The notes below the pieces were generated by a model. It was given only the letters and a program-made list of their open reading frames with translations. It was not told the DNA's origin and did not search any database. A stretch of 32,685 nt of DNA, from positions 1 to 32,685 of the forward strand of contig QBMN01000032.1 of assembly GCA_003241845.1 (NCBI GenBank), read 5' to 3'. This DNA is from Shackletoniella antarctica (GTDB taxonomy: Bacteria > Cyanobacteriota > Cyanobacteriia > Phormidesmidales > Phormidesmidaceae). The position numbers were made by a program, and so were the translations under genes. Positions 1 to 7,048 of this stretch are shown in pieces (position 1 is the stretch's first letter; each line of letters begins with the position of its first letter).

Positions 1-31
1 GCCAGTAGGTTTGGGGCATGGGGGCAACGGT

Positions 32-39
32 GCGATCGC
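32..39. repeat. HIP1 octamer (representative copy)
   Basis: GCGATCGC is the highly iterated palindrome of many cyanobacterial genomes. This is the first copy. More than ten others are scattered through the window, mostly inside genes on both strands, for example near 2129, 4067, 4722, 4798 and 6061. Their density is one reason to call the host a cyanobacterium. No individual function is inferred for this copy. Confidence 0.8.
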
Positions 40-248
40 GATCGGCAAGGATGTCTAGAACTCAGGCGTGGCTCAACGCTCAGAGCCTCAACCCACCAAG
101 GATCGTATCGCCGTATACAACGACCTGGTGTCTTAAGGTTTACTAAAGAGTCGTAGGCAACCTACTTCTATCAGACCCATTTCTACCAGATATTACGCAC
201 CTGTAGCATTTTTGAGCGGTAAGCGCAGTAGACCTTAAGCGCCAATAG

Positions 249-262
249 GTATCGGCGATTAC
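249..262. promoter_or_regulatory. NtcA-type box upstream of the response regulator
   Basis: The sequence matches GTAN8TAC, the core palindrome bound by the nitrogen regulator NtcA. It lies about 195 bp before the likely GTG start of the response regulator. Unlike the two sites at 15.7-16.0 kb, no convincing TAN3T box sits 20-24 nt away on either side, and a 105-bp repeat occupies 300-404 between the box and the gene. It may be a functional site, a remnant, or chance. The rest of bases 1-457 shows no convincing gene. Confidence 0.4.
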
Positions 263-299
263 ATCAGTGAAGAAGATTTTAGACAAATGTTTGTTTCTA

Positions 300-404
300 A
301 TACCAAATCTTGCTTGTCTACCCCTGATTCAACTGGGCGCATGCGATTCGCCCTTACGGTTTGGCCTTTTGGAGAATCGGGGTTATGTGATTCGGATTTG
401 ATAT
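300..404. repeat. 105-bp MITE-like repeat, copy 1
   Basis: The element begins ATACCAAATC and ends GATTTGATAT, which are imperfect 10-bp terminal inverted repeats. Inside are further inverted segments (CCCCTGATTC against GAATCGGGG, and an arm around GGGCG/CGCCC). A second copy in the same orientation lies at 6584-6687. No protein is encoded, so this looks like a non-autonomous mobile element or a dispersed palindromic repeat. It occupies what may be the 5' leader of the response regulator gene. Confidence 0.75.
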
Positions 405-457
405 AAGGTCTAGTTGCAGAAAGTTGTGCCGTCGCAGTGACAAAAGCTGGAGTCGTT

Positions 458-1234
458 GTGAAGACCATTTTGATCATTGAAGACGAGGCTCAAACCCGCA
501 GCATTTTTCTCAAGTGTTTGGAGTTTGAAGGTTTTTATGCGGTGGGGGCCAGCGACGGCACCACTGGCATTGCCCTCGCCCGCCAGCACGCCCCCGACCT
601 GGTGGTCTGCGACATTATGATGCCCGATATGGACGGCTACTCGGTGCTTTCAGCCCTGCGTAAATCGCCCCAGACGGCGCTGATACCGCTGATTTTTCTT
701 ACCGCCAAGGTGACCATGACCGATCTGCGTCGGGGCATGGATCTAGGGGCCGACGACTACCTGACCAAGCCCTGTACCGTAGAGCAGTTTTTGGCCGCTA
801 TCAACAGCCGTCTAGCCCGCCAAGAGCAGCTTTCGCAGCTCTACAGCACAGAGCAGCCGGGGGGCGAGAACCGGCAGCCCCAGACCGGCATTTTCCCCGC
901 CGAACCCAAACTCGCCAGCGTGTTTCGCTTCATTGAGGCCTATTACCGCCAGCCCATCAGTCTGGGGGATGTGGCCCAAGCGGCGGGCTATTCTCCGGCC
1001 TACCTGACCAACCTGGTGCAGTCGCACACCGGGCGCACTGTCAAGCAGTGGATCATTGAGCGGCGAATGACTGAGGCCAAAACTCTGCTAGCCACCACCG
1101 ATCAATCGGTACGCGGCATTGCTGAGTTCTCTGGCTACAGCGATGCGGGCTACTTTGCTCGGCAATTTCGTCAGCTCCACGGGGTTTCTCCTCAGGTCTG
1201 GCGGGAACAATCTGTAGTCAAAGCAACAAACTAA
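458..1234 (+). CDS. Response regulator, receiver plus AraC-type DNA-binding domain
   Basis: This is a cytoplasmic two-component transcription regulator. Residues 1-120 form a receiver domain beginning MKTILIIEDE, with acidic D9/E10, phospho-acceptor D52 (CDIMMPDMDG), T82 and K104. After a short linker, residues of roughly 155-255 form an AraC/XylS-type double helix-turn-helix ending in the family-like GYFARQFRQLHGVSPQVWR. I chose the GTG at 458 because GGAG lies 5 nt upstream and the receiver begins at once. An in-frame GTG at 437 would add seven residues. No histidine kinase is adjacent. Its position 223 bp before the cyanate transporter genes on the same strand suggests, but does not prove, that it controls them. 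An NtcA-like box lies further upstream. Confidence 0.88.
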   Translation: MKTILIIEDEAQTRSIFLKCLEFEGFYAVGASDGTTGIALARQHAPDLVVCDIMMPDMDGYSVLSALRKSPQTALIPLIFLTAKVTMTDLRRGMDLGADDYLTKPCTVEQFLAAINSRLARQEQLSQLYSTEQPGGENRQPQTGIFPAEPKLASVFRFIEAYYRQPISLGDVAQAAGYSPAYLTNLVQSHTGRTVKQWIIERRMTEAKTLLATTDQSVRGIAEFSGYSDAGYFARQFRQLHGVSPQVWREQSVVKATN

Positions 1235-1241
1235 GCCTTAT

Positions 1242-1338
1242 TTTTCAGACTGAAAATTAACTGCTAAAGAAAGTCCTACCATGACCCAAAATTGATCCAA
1301 TGCTATTTGTATTGGAGCCTGGTAGGTTATTAAATAAC
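1242..1338. promoter_or_regulatory. Palindrome-rich leader between regulator and cynA
   Basis: Three symmetric structures lie in the 222-bp gap. TTTTCAG-A-CTGAAAA (1242-1256) directly follows the regulator stop and may act as a weak terminator. A two-part stem pairs CCTACCA (1275-1281) with TGGTAGG (1320-1326), with an inner stem TCCAAT (1296-1301)/ATTGGA (1311-1316). The 13-bp palindrome GTTATTAAATAAC (1326-1338) could be an operator. I found no GTAN8TAC here. Function is inferred only from symmetry and position. Confidence 0.35.
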
Positions 1339-1456
1339 TTGCGTTGATTCAGGTTTGCGACTGGATTTTTTGTAGAAAATTGCTGTTCTCTACTGGTCGT
1401 CAAGCTAGTTTATTCAGTGAGTTAGGAAAGATTTTGTCGCGTTCAACTATCCATCT

Positions 1457-3097
1457 ATGGTTATTTCAGCAGTAGCAAAGTCGCTTAACGACTGGGGCAG
1501 TTTGAGTTGCACATCACCTTCCCTGATGCTGCCGGGTCAGTCCTGTCGCACCTGCGGTGTCGTGCATTTCACCAGCGACCACTCGCAATTTATGGAGAGC
1601 ATGCCCCAGGATCCGGTTGACATGGTCGATGACCTGGTCAAAATGGGTCTCTACAAAACCAACCAGCTGCGCGCCGCCGACACCGTCAACGCCTATGAAC
1701 TGCGCAAGGCACTATTTCTCAAGCGGGTGGGCCGCAACGACCCCCGGCGCGAAAAACTCATTCTCGCCCTGTGCAAACAGGCAGGTGGCCTAGAAAATGC
1801 CTTTGCAGCGGCCTTTGGCCCCCAGGCGGGCCTATTTTTTGCCGACTCGATTCGCAACAGCGGTGCTACTCGCCGCGAGTTTTTGAAGAATATAGCGGTG
1901 GGTGCGGCTCTGGTCACCCTGGCCAGCTGCGCGGGCGGTGGCGAACCAGAGGTAGAGGAACCAGAGGCAGCGGCGGTTGACACCAGCAACCTGGAGAAGA
2001 CCGATATTCAGGTGGGCTTTATTCCGATTACCTGTGCAACGCCGATCATCATGTCGGAGCCGCTGGGCTTCTACGAAAAGTACGGCTTTAACGCCTCGGT
2101 GGTGAAGATGCCGAGCTGGGGCGCGGTGCGCGATTCTGCGATCGCAGGCGAGCTAGACGCTTACCACATGCTTGCCCCCATGCCGATCTCCATGACCCTG
2201 GGCATGGGCGCGGCCCCCTTTGGCGTACGGCTGGCCAGCATTCAAAACATCAACGGCCAGGCGATCACCGTGGCTCAGCGCCACCTGGGCAACGTCAACG
2301 GCCCCGAAGACTTTAAGGGCTTTGTGATCGGCGTACCCTTCCCCTACTCGATGCACAACCTGCTGCTGCGCTACTATCTGGCCTCGGGCGGCCTCGACCC
2401 CGATGTCGACGTGCAGATTCGCCCCGTGCCCCCGCCGGACAGCATCGCCCAGCTGATCTCGGGCGACATCGACGCCATGCTGATGCCCGACCCGTTCAAC
2501 CAGCGGGCCGTATACGAAGGGGCTGGGTACATTCACCTGCTCACCAAAGATTTGTGGGATGGCCACCCCTGCTGCGCCTTCACCGCCAGCGACGACTGGA
2601 TCACCGCCAACCCCAACTCCTTCCGCGCCCTCAACAAGGCGATTATCGAAGCGGCGGCCTACGCCCAAGAACCGGCCAACCGCCCCGAAATTGCTGCCGC
2701 TATCTCTGAGCGGGCCTTCTTAAACCAGCCCGTCGAAGTGGTCGAAGCAGTGCTCACCGGCAACTTTGATGACGGCCAGGGCAACACGCTCTCGGTGCCC
2801 GATCGCATCGGCTTTGACCCCTACCCCTGGCAGAGCTTTGCCAAGTGGATCTCGTCTCAGCTGGTGCGGTGGGAGCTGCTGGGCGAAGACAACACCGCTG
2901 GAACCATTACCGATGCCGAAATCGACGAGCTGGGTTCAGAGGTGTTCTTGACCGACCTGGCCCGAGAGCTATCGCTGGAGCTGGGCGGGCAGCCTCCCTC
3001 TGAGACCGATCGCACCGAGACCCTAGCCTTCGACAACTTTGACCCGGCTGCCCCCGCCGACTACCTCAAGGGACAGATCGACCAGTTTGGCAAGTAG
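1457..3097 (+). CDS. cynA: Cyanate/nitrate-type ABC transporter substrate-binding protein with N-terminal extension
   Basis: This is the probable solute-binding component of a CynABD (cyanate, possibly nitrite) importer. Residues from about 185 to 546 form an NrtA/SsuA-like binding domain (starts near VGFIPITCATPIIMSEPLGFY). Unusually, the Tat motif RREFLK (R139, R140) and lipobox LASC (C158) lie after about 135 residues of other sequence. That extension contains a C30-x2-C33 pair and a helical, charged segment, and I do not recognise it. No start codon lies just before RR, so the extension appears to be translated. Starts at M46 or M49 are possible but do not change this. No clear ribosome-binding site precedes 1457, so the start is uncertain. 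Substrate is inferred from cynB, cynD and cynS downstream. A 10-bp stem-loop separates it from cynB. Confidence 0.82.
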   Translation: MVISAVAKSLNDWGSLSCTSPSLMLPGQSCRTCGVVHFTSDHSQFMESMPQDPVDMVDDLVKMGLYKTNQLRAADTVNAYELRKALFLKRVGRNDPRREKLILALCKQAGGLENAFAAAFGPQAGLFFADSIRNSGATRREFLKNIAVGAALVTLASCAGGGEPEVEEPEAAAVDTSNLEKTDIQVGFIPITCATPIIMSEPLGFYEKYGFNASVVKMPSWGAVRDSAIAGELDAYHMLAPMPISMTLGMGAAPFGVRLASIQNINGQAITVAQRHLGNVNGPEDFKGFVIGVPFPYSMHNLLLRYYLASGGLDPDVDVQIRPVPPPDSIAQLISGDIDAMLMPDPFNQRAVYEGAGYIHLLTKDLWDGHPCCAFTASDDWITANPNSFRALNKAIIEAAAYAQEPANRPEIAAAISERAFLNQPVEVVEAVLTGNFDDGQGNTLSVPDRIGFDPYPWQSFAKWISSQLVRWELLGEDNTAGTITDAEIDELGSEVFLTDLARELSLELGGQPPSETDRTETLAFDNFDPAAPADYLKGQIDQFGK

Positions 3098-3108
3098 GGT
3101 TTTGGTCG

Positions 3109-3141
3109 CTGAGATGGCTCTGAAGTTAAGCGCCATCTCAG
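3109..3141 (+). other. Intercistronic stem-loop between cynA and cynB
   Basis: CTGAGATGGC at 3109-3118 and GCCATCTCAG at 3132-3141 form a perfect 10-bp inverted repeat around a 13-nt loop, starting 12 nt after the cynA stop. No T-run follows, so it is not a typical intrinsic terminator. A hairpin here could protect the 3' end of the cynA message and allow more binding protein than permease to be made, as is common in ABC importer operons. That role is an inference. Confidence 0.5.
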
Positions 3142-3189
3142 GGTAAAGACGGTTTGCTATCGGCGCAGTTTTAAGCAGGTATCTACGTT

Positions 3190-4029
3190 ATGGCGGCAAG
3201 TCACAGCACGCCCGGAATGGTTCAAATAGAGCAATCAGAGCCCCTCTGGCAAAACGAAAATGTGCGCGCATTCGCGCTGTTTATGCTCACCCTGGGCCTG
3301 TTTCTACTGTTTTGGGAAGTAGGGGCCAAGTCAGGCTGGTTTACGCCGGGGGTGCCCACCGCCAGCGAAACCATTAGAGAGTTTTGGTGGTGGGTGACCA
3401 ACCCCTTCTACCGCAACGGCCCTAACGACCTGGGCATCGGCTGGAATTTGCTGGTCAGCCTGCGGCGGGTGGCCATTGGCTACACGTTGGCGTCGGTGGT
3501 GGCGGTGCCCCTGGGCATTTTGATCGGCATTTCGCCAGTAGCTTTTAAGGCGTTTAACCCCTTTGTACAGTTGCTCAAGCCGGTTTCGCCCCTGGCCTGG
3601 CTGCCCCTGGGCCTGTACATCCTGCGCGATTCTGAGCAGACGGGCATTTTCATTATCTTTATTTCCAGCATTTGGCCGACGCTGATCAACACCACCTTTG
3701 GGGTGGCCAACGTCAACCAAGACTATTTAGATGTGTCTAAAACCCTGGGGGCCTCCCGCCTGCGCACCATCGTCAAGGTGATCATTCCGGCGGCGCTGCC
3801 GAATATTGTCTCGGGTCTGCGCATCAGCATGGGCATTGCCTGGCTGGTGATTGTGGCAGCGGAAATGCTTCTGGGTACGGGCCTGGGCTACTTTATCTGG
3901 AATGAGTGGAACAACCTGTCGATTCCGAATATTTTGGTGGCCATTTTCATTATTGGTCTGGTGGGGCTGCTGCTCGATAGCCTGTTTGCTGCCCTAGAGA
4001 AACTTGTTGCGTTTGGTCGAAACTCATGA
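3190..4029 (+). CDS. cynB: Cyanate/nitrate-type ABC transporter permease
   Basis: This is the inner-membrane channel subunit of the cyanate-type importer, of the NrtB/SsuC/TauC permease family. At 279 residues it is normal length. A membrane segment starts near residue 27, and several more follow between about 95 and 270. The EAA-type loop that contacts the ATPase is recognisable around VSKTLGASRLRTIVKVIIPA and is followed by NIVSGLRISMG. An AGG about 10 nt before the ATG may serve as ribosome-binding site. The last codons overlap the next gene through ATGA, so permease and ATPase translation are probably coupled. The family call is firm. The substrate is inferred from the linked cyanase gene. 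Confidence 0.88.
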   Translation: MAASHSTPGMVQIEQSEPLWQNENVRAFALFMLTLGLFLLFWEVGAKSGWFTPGVPTASETIREFWWWVTNPFYRNGPNDLGIGWNLLVSLRRVAIGYTLASVVAVPLGILIGISPVAFKAFNPFVQLLKPVSPLAWLPLGLYILRDSEQTGIFIIFISSIWPTLINTTFGVANVNQDYLDVSKTLGASRLRTIVKVIIPAALPNIVSGLRISMGIAWLVIVAAEMLLGTGLGYFIWNEWNNLSIPNILVAIFIIGLVGLLLDSLFAALEKLVAFGRNS

Positions 4030-4910
4030 ATGTTGCTCCCGTGAATACAGTTGCGCCTACAGAGATGCGATCGCCAACGGCCCAGATGTCGATTCGCAAT
4101 GTGGCCAAGGTCTTCCCTGGCAAAAAAGATCTGTTTAGCAAAGTCACCGGCAAAGCCCGCCGCGATTTTGTCGCTATCCAAGACATCAATCTCGAGATCG
4201 AACCCAATACCTTTGTGTCGATCATCGGCCCCTCGGGCTGCGGCAAATCGACTCTGCTAAATATGATTGCCGGCCTCAGCCCGATCTCTAGCGGCGAAAT
4301 TTTGCTCAACGGTGCTCCCATTACCGGGCCAGGGGCAGACCGAGGCATGGTGTTTCAAAACTACGCCCTGATGCCCTGGATGACGGTGGAAGAAAACCTG
4401 CGGTTTGCGGTGAAGACCGTAGACCCAAAAAGTTCTCAGAAAAAGCGCGATCGCATCATCAAAGAGCACATCCAGCTCGTCGGCCTCACCGGGGCCGAGC
4501 GCAAGCACCCCCACGAGCTATCCGGCGGCATGCGCCAGCGGGTCGGCATCGCCCGAGCGCTGGCCATCAACCCCCAGATTCTGCTGATGGATGAGCCCTT
4601 CGGTGCCCTCGACGCCCTCACCCGAGGCTTCTTGCAAGAAGAGGTCGAGCGCATTTGGGAACAGCAGCGCAAGACCGTGATCATGATTACCCACAGCATC
4701 GAGGAGGCGCTGCTGCTGAGCGATCGCATCGTGATGATGACCCGTGGCCCCGCCGCCCGCATCGACGAAATCTTAGAGGTGCCCTTCCCTCGGCCCCGCG
4801 ATCGCGAGACCATTCAGCAGCACCCCGCCTACCACGCCCTTAAGGCCGAAATGGAAAGCCACCTGTTTCGCGAGACCCGCGCCGTGGAGGCCGCGCGCGC
4901 GGGTGGATGA
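4026..4910 (+). CDS. cynD: Cyanate/nitrate-type ABC transporter ATP-binding protein
   Basis: This is the cytoplasmic ATPase subunit that should pair with the upstream permease. It shows a Walker A GPSGCGKST (68-76), Q-loop Q111, signature LSGGMRQR (165-172), Walker B ILLMDEP (185-191), a D-loop in GALDALTR and switch histidine H223. Its length (294 residues) and single-domain form fit NrtD/CynD rather than the two-domain NrtC. Its ATG overlaps the cynB stop as ATGA. The first 45 residues are slightly longer than in many relatives. Downstream, about 660 bp of palindromic repeats separate it from cynS, so whether one transcript spans both is unknown. Confidence 0.9.
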   Translation: MNVAPVNTVAPTEMRSPTAQMSIRNVAKVFPGKKDLFSKVTGKARRDFVAIQDINLEIEPNTFVSIIGPSGCGKSTLLNMIAGLSPISSGEILLNGAPITGPGADRGMVFQNYALMPWMTVEENLRFAVKTVDPKSSQKKRDRIIKEHIQLVGLTGAERKHPHELSGGMRQRVGIARALAINPQILLMDEPFGALDALTRGFLQEEVERIWEQQRKTVIMITHSIEEALLLSDRIVMMTRGPAARIDEILEVPFPRPRDRETIQQHPAYHALKAEMESHLFRETRAVEAARAGG

Positions 4911-4991
4911 GTAGACAACAACTGTAGGGTGCATAACGCTAAGGCGAGGCTCCGCCAACGCGAAGCAATGCACCGCCGCCCTCACCCCCAA

Positions 4992-5092
4992 CCCCTCTCC
5001 CTAGGGGAGAGGGGAGGTGGAAACCCCCGTAGGGTGGGCATTGCTATTTCACCGCGCTTTTGCACAGCCCCGTAGGGTGGGCACTGCCCACC
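4992..5092. repeat. Composite of two short palindromic repeats
   Basis: A palindrome with arms CCCCTCTCC (4992-5000) and GGGGAGAGGGG (5004-5014) is followed by GGTGGGCACTGCCCACC (5076-5092). The same two modules sit side by side at 15137-15188, and the second also occurs at 17504-17520 with a partial trace at 5441-5452. They behave as dispersed REP-like units. No coding sequence is seen in 4911-5203. Confidence 0.65.
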
Positions 5093-5203
5093 ATGATTTA
5101 GACCACTGACCAGCTACCCCCGATCAATGCCCACAAGTCTCAGCCTTCTCAATCACGGGGTAAGGGAGACAACCGCAGAATGATCCGGTGGGTAGTGCCC
5201 ATC

Positions 5204-5440
5204 CAGCCCTGTCAAGTGGCCAAACTATTCCCGAAACGCCTATAGACTAAGGGATTCCGGCCACAACCACCAGGGAGTGAACTCCCTGGCTCATAGCAAA
5301 AGTCTGCAAAAGCAGACTGGGTAACTCGGCTCCCAATCCTCTTCAGAGGATTTCTGCTTTGAGCCTTGGACGTCTAGTCCTAGGCTCAGCGGCCAATCCG
5401 AGGGATCGCCCCCTAAATCTGCCCCACCTTGACAGGGCTG
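5204..5440 (-). repeat. 237-bp MITE-like element with 12-bp TIRs, copy 1
   Basis: The element is bounded by CAGCCCTGTCAA and TTGACAGGGCTG, perfect 12-bp terminal inverted repeats. It matches 29492-29728 almost base for base in opposite orientation and has the same length. It contains four palindromes in series, including CCAGGGAGTGAACTCCCTGG and AATCCTCTTCAGAGGATT. It has no credible open reading frame. The structure suggests a non-autonomous element whose transcript would fold into a row of hairpins. It lies between cynD and cynS. Confidence 0.82.
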
Positions 5441-5456
5441 GCAGTGCCCACCCTAC

Positions 5457-5529
5457 TAAACCTCATCCAAGTCCAGAAGTGGAGTTCTGCCTGCGGGAAA
5501 ACTCCAGATCCCGATCTGGACTTGGTATA
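5457..5529 (-). repeat. 73-bp palindromic element, copy 1
   Basis: The ends CCAAGTCCAGA and TCTGGACTTGG are inverted repeats, flanked by TAAACCTCAT on one side and TATA on the other. Inside is a conserved segment around GTGGAGTTCTGCCTG. Reverse-orientation copies occur at 30890-30962 (same length) and 32567-32637, with a degenerate relative near 20075-20150. It lies 45 bp before cynS and could affect its promoter region. Confidence 0.72.
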
Positions 5530-5574
5530 GCACCACAAGTTTGACCACCTAGACGTACTCAAGAGGATCTAACC

Positions 5575-6018
5575 ATGACCATTCCCCCCATCACCGAAAA
5601 ACTCCTAGCCGCCAAAAAAGCCGCAGGCCTCAGCTTTGCCGACCTCGAAGCCAAAATCGGCTGCGACGAAGTCTGGATTGCCTCCGTCTTCTATCGCCAG
5701 GCCAGCGCCTCGGTCGAAGAAGCCACCCAAATCATCGAAGCCCTCGGGGCCGACGCTGCCCTCATCGAGGCCCTGACCGATTTCCCCGTCAAAGGTGGGC
5801 TAGACCCCGTCATCCCCACCGACCCGCTGATCTACCGCTTCTACGAGATCATGCAGGTCTACGGCATGCCGATCAAAGCCGTGGTGCATGAAAAATTTGG
5901 CGACGGCATCATGAGCGCCATCGACTTCACCCTCGATGTAGAGAAAGAAGAAGATCCGAAGGGCGATCGCGTCAAGGTGATCATGAACGGCAAATTCCTG
6001 CCCTACAAAAAGTGGTAG
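5575..6018 (+). CDS. cynS: Cyanase (cyanate hydratase)
   Basis: Cyanase converts cyanate and bicarbonate to ammonia and CO2 (through carbamate), giving nitrogen and removing a toxic ion. The 147-residue protein has the N-terminal helical domain (about 1-75) and the catalytic C-terminal domain. The residues equivalent to E. coli R96, E99 and S122 are R88 (in YRFYE), E91 and S114 (in GIMSAIDF), with spacing conserved. The C-terminus GKFLPYKKW is typical. The ATG is preceded by AGAGGA with 7-nt spacing. Cyanases are cytosolic and decameric in the known family. Together with cynABD it makes a complete uptake-and-degradation route. Confidence 0.96.
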   Translation: MTIPPITEKLLAAKKAAGLSFADLEAKIGCDEVWIASVFYRQASASVEEATQIIEALGADAALIEALTDFPVKGGLDPVIPTDPLIYRFYEIMQVYGMPIKAVVHEKFGDGIMSAIDFTLDVEKEEDPKGDRVKVIMNGKFLPYKKW

Positions 6019-6116
6019 ACCCCTGTTCCCTGTCCTGACTCACAACTCCTCGGGCTGTTGGCGATCGCTGACAGCCTTTCCTATGCCCTCCCCTACTCAT
6101 CCACCCATCCACCCCT

Positions 6117-6584
6117 ATGCTCACCCCCATCGTGCCGCCGTTTACCCTAGAGACGGCGATCGCCAAAGCCCGCATGGCCGAAGACGCCTGGAACAGACGC
6201 GACCCCGACCGCGTGGCCCTGGCCTACACCGAAGACAGCCACTGGCGTAACCGAACCGAGGTCTTCCAAGGCCGCGAGGCCATTCGCGACTTTCTGCGCC
6301 GCAAGTGGGACAAAGAACTCGACTACCGCCTGGTCAAAGAAGTCTGGGCCTTTGGCGACAACCGCATCGCCGTGCGCTTTCAGTACGAGTGGCACGACGA
6401 CGCAGGTCAGTGGTACCGCGCCTACGGCAACGAAAACTGGGAATTTGACGAGCGTGGCCTGATGCGCCGCCGCGAAGCCAGCATCAATGATCGCCCCATC
6501 GCCACCGAAGATCGCCGCTTTTTCTGGCCCACCTCCGGCCCCCGCCCACAGGATCATCCTGGGCTAATCGACTCGCCAGTATGA
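6117..6584 (+). CDS. NTF2-like protein, DUF1348/SnoaL-like
   Basis: This small soluble alpha+beta cone-fold protein of 155 residues resembles the DUF1348 branch of the NTF2-like superfamily. Recognisable stretches are [20 protein letters not shown] near the N-terminus, [15 protein letters not shown] in the middle, and the strand-rich [24 protein letters not shown]. Family members are often predicted to bind or convert small molecules, but no reaction is assigned here. It lies 98 bp after cynS on the same strand, so it may be co-transcribed. No good ribosome-binding site precedes the ATG. A 105-bp repeat starts at its stop codon. Confidence 0.82.
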   Translation: MLTPIVPPFTLETAIAKARMAEDAWNRRDPDRVALAYTEDSHWRNRTEVFQGREAIRDFLRRKWDKELDYRLVKEVWAFGDNRIAVRFQYEWHDDAGQWYRAYGNENWEFDERGLMRRREASINDRPIATEDRRFFWPTSGPRPQDHPGLIDSPV

Positions 6585-6687
6585 TATCAAATCCTGCTTG
6601 GGTACCCCCAATTTAATCGGGCGAATACAATTCGCCCCTACGGTTTGGCCTGTTGGGAATCGGGGGCTTGTGATTCAGATTTGGTAT
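6584..6687. repeat. 105-bp MITE-like repeat, copy 2
   Basis: This copy starts ATATCAAATC and ends GATTTGGTAT, and matches 300-404 along its whole length in the same orientation. An internal arm, GGGCGAAT and ATTCGCCC around ACA, is a clean hairpin here. It begins at the stop codon of the NTF2-like gene, so it may act as or near its transcription end. The remaining bases to 6778 show nothing recognisable. Confidence 0.75.
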
Positions 6688-6778
6688 AAGCCCGAGTCCT
6701 GTGTGATCTCCCCCATTTGTAGGAGCAACAGCGCTTGCCCATGCGGGATAGTTGGCTTGAAGCGAAGTAGCCATTAGC

Positions 6779-7012
6779 CTAGACGGCGGGTTTGTCGGGT
6801 AAGTCTTTGACATCATCCACCAAAAGTTCTAGCTCTAGGATGAGCTGCTCGGTTGGCTCAGCCTCGGCGTCGGGCGCTTGATCGACTTCACCCTCTGCTT
6901 CGTCGTCGCGCTCTAGCCAGGAAGAGTCGAAGTGGTGCCAGGGCAGCACTGGCTCGTTGGGTAAGCTCTCGGTCAGCACGGTGATGTTGCTCGCGTCTGG
7001 TTCGGGCAGCAC
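6779..7012 (-). CDS. Small acidic ORF in frame with the upstream transporter (possible detached C-terminal tail)
   Basis: This 77-residue frame starts with GTG and is very acidic in its second half (DDEAEGEVDQAPDAEAEP), ending KDLPDKPAV. It is in exactly the same reading frame as the cotransporter gene that stops at 7049. Only one TAG and twelve further sense codons lie between them. It may therefore be the former C-terminal tail of a longer transporter cut off by a nonsense mutation, a readthrough extension, or a separate small gene. There is no clear ribosome-binding site. I recognise no domain. Confidence 0.3.
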   Translation of the reverse strand: MLPEPDASNITVLTESLPNEPVLPWHHFDSSWLERDDEAEGEVDQAPDAEAEPTEQLILELELLVDDVKDLPDKPAV

Positions 7013-7048
7013 TACTGGCGGGCCGAGTTGGCCTCTGTGGCAGCGGGG

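Noticed and set aside
1-19. Possible minus-strand gene start (ATG at 19, reading MPQTYW) leaving the window
   Set aside because: Only six codons are visible and no ribosome-binding site is clear, so it cannot be supported.
153-165. GTAGG-CAA-CCTAC palindrome resembling an NtcA box
   Set aside because: The spacing is GTAN7TAC, one base short of the NtcA consensus.
259-477. 72-codon minus-strand open frame
   Set aside because: It lies mostly across the 105-bp repeat and overlaps the start of the response regulator, with no recognisable protein features.
1360-1400. NtcA-like site before cynA (GTAGAAAATTGCTG)
   Set aside because: The second half is CTG instead of TAC, so it does not meet the consensus.
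5204-5440. Possible CRISPR array because of serial palindromes
   Set aside because: The palindromes differ from each other in sequence and there are no equal direct repeats with regular spacers or cas genes.
5359-5544. 61-codon plus-strand open frame before cynS
   Set aside because: It runs through two repeat elements and has no ribosome-binding site or family resemblance.
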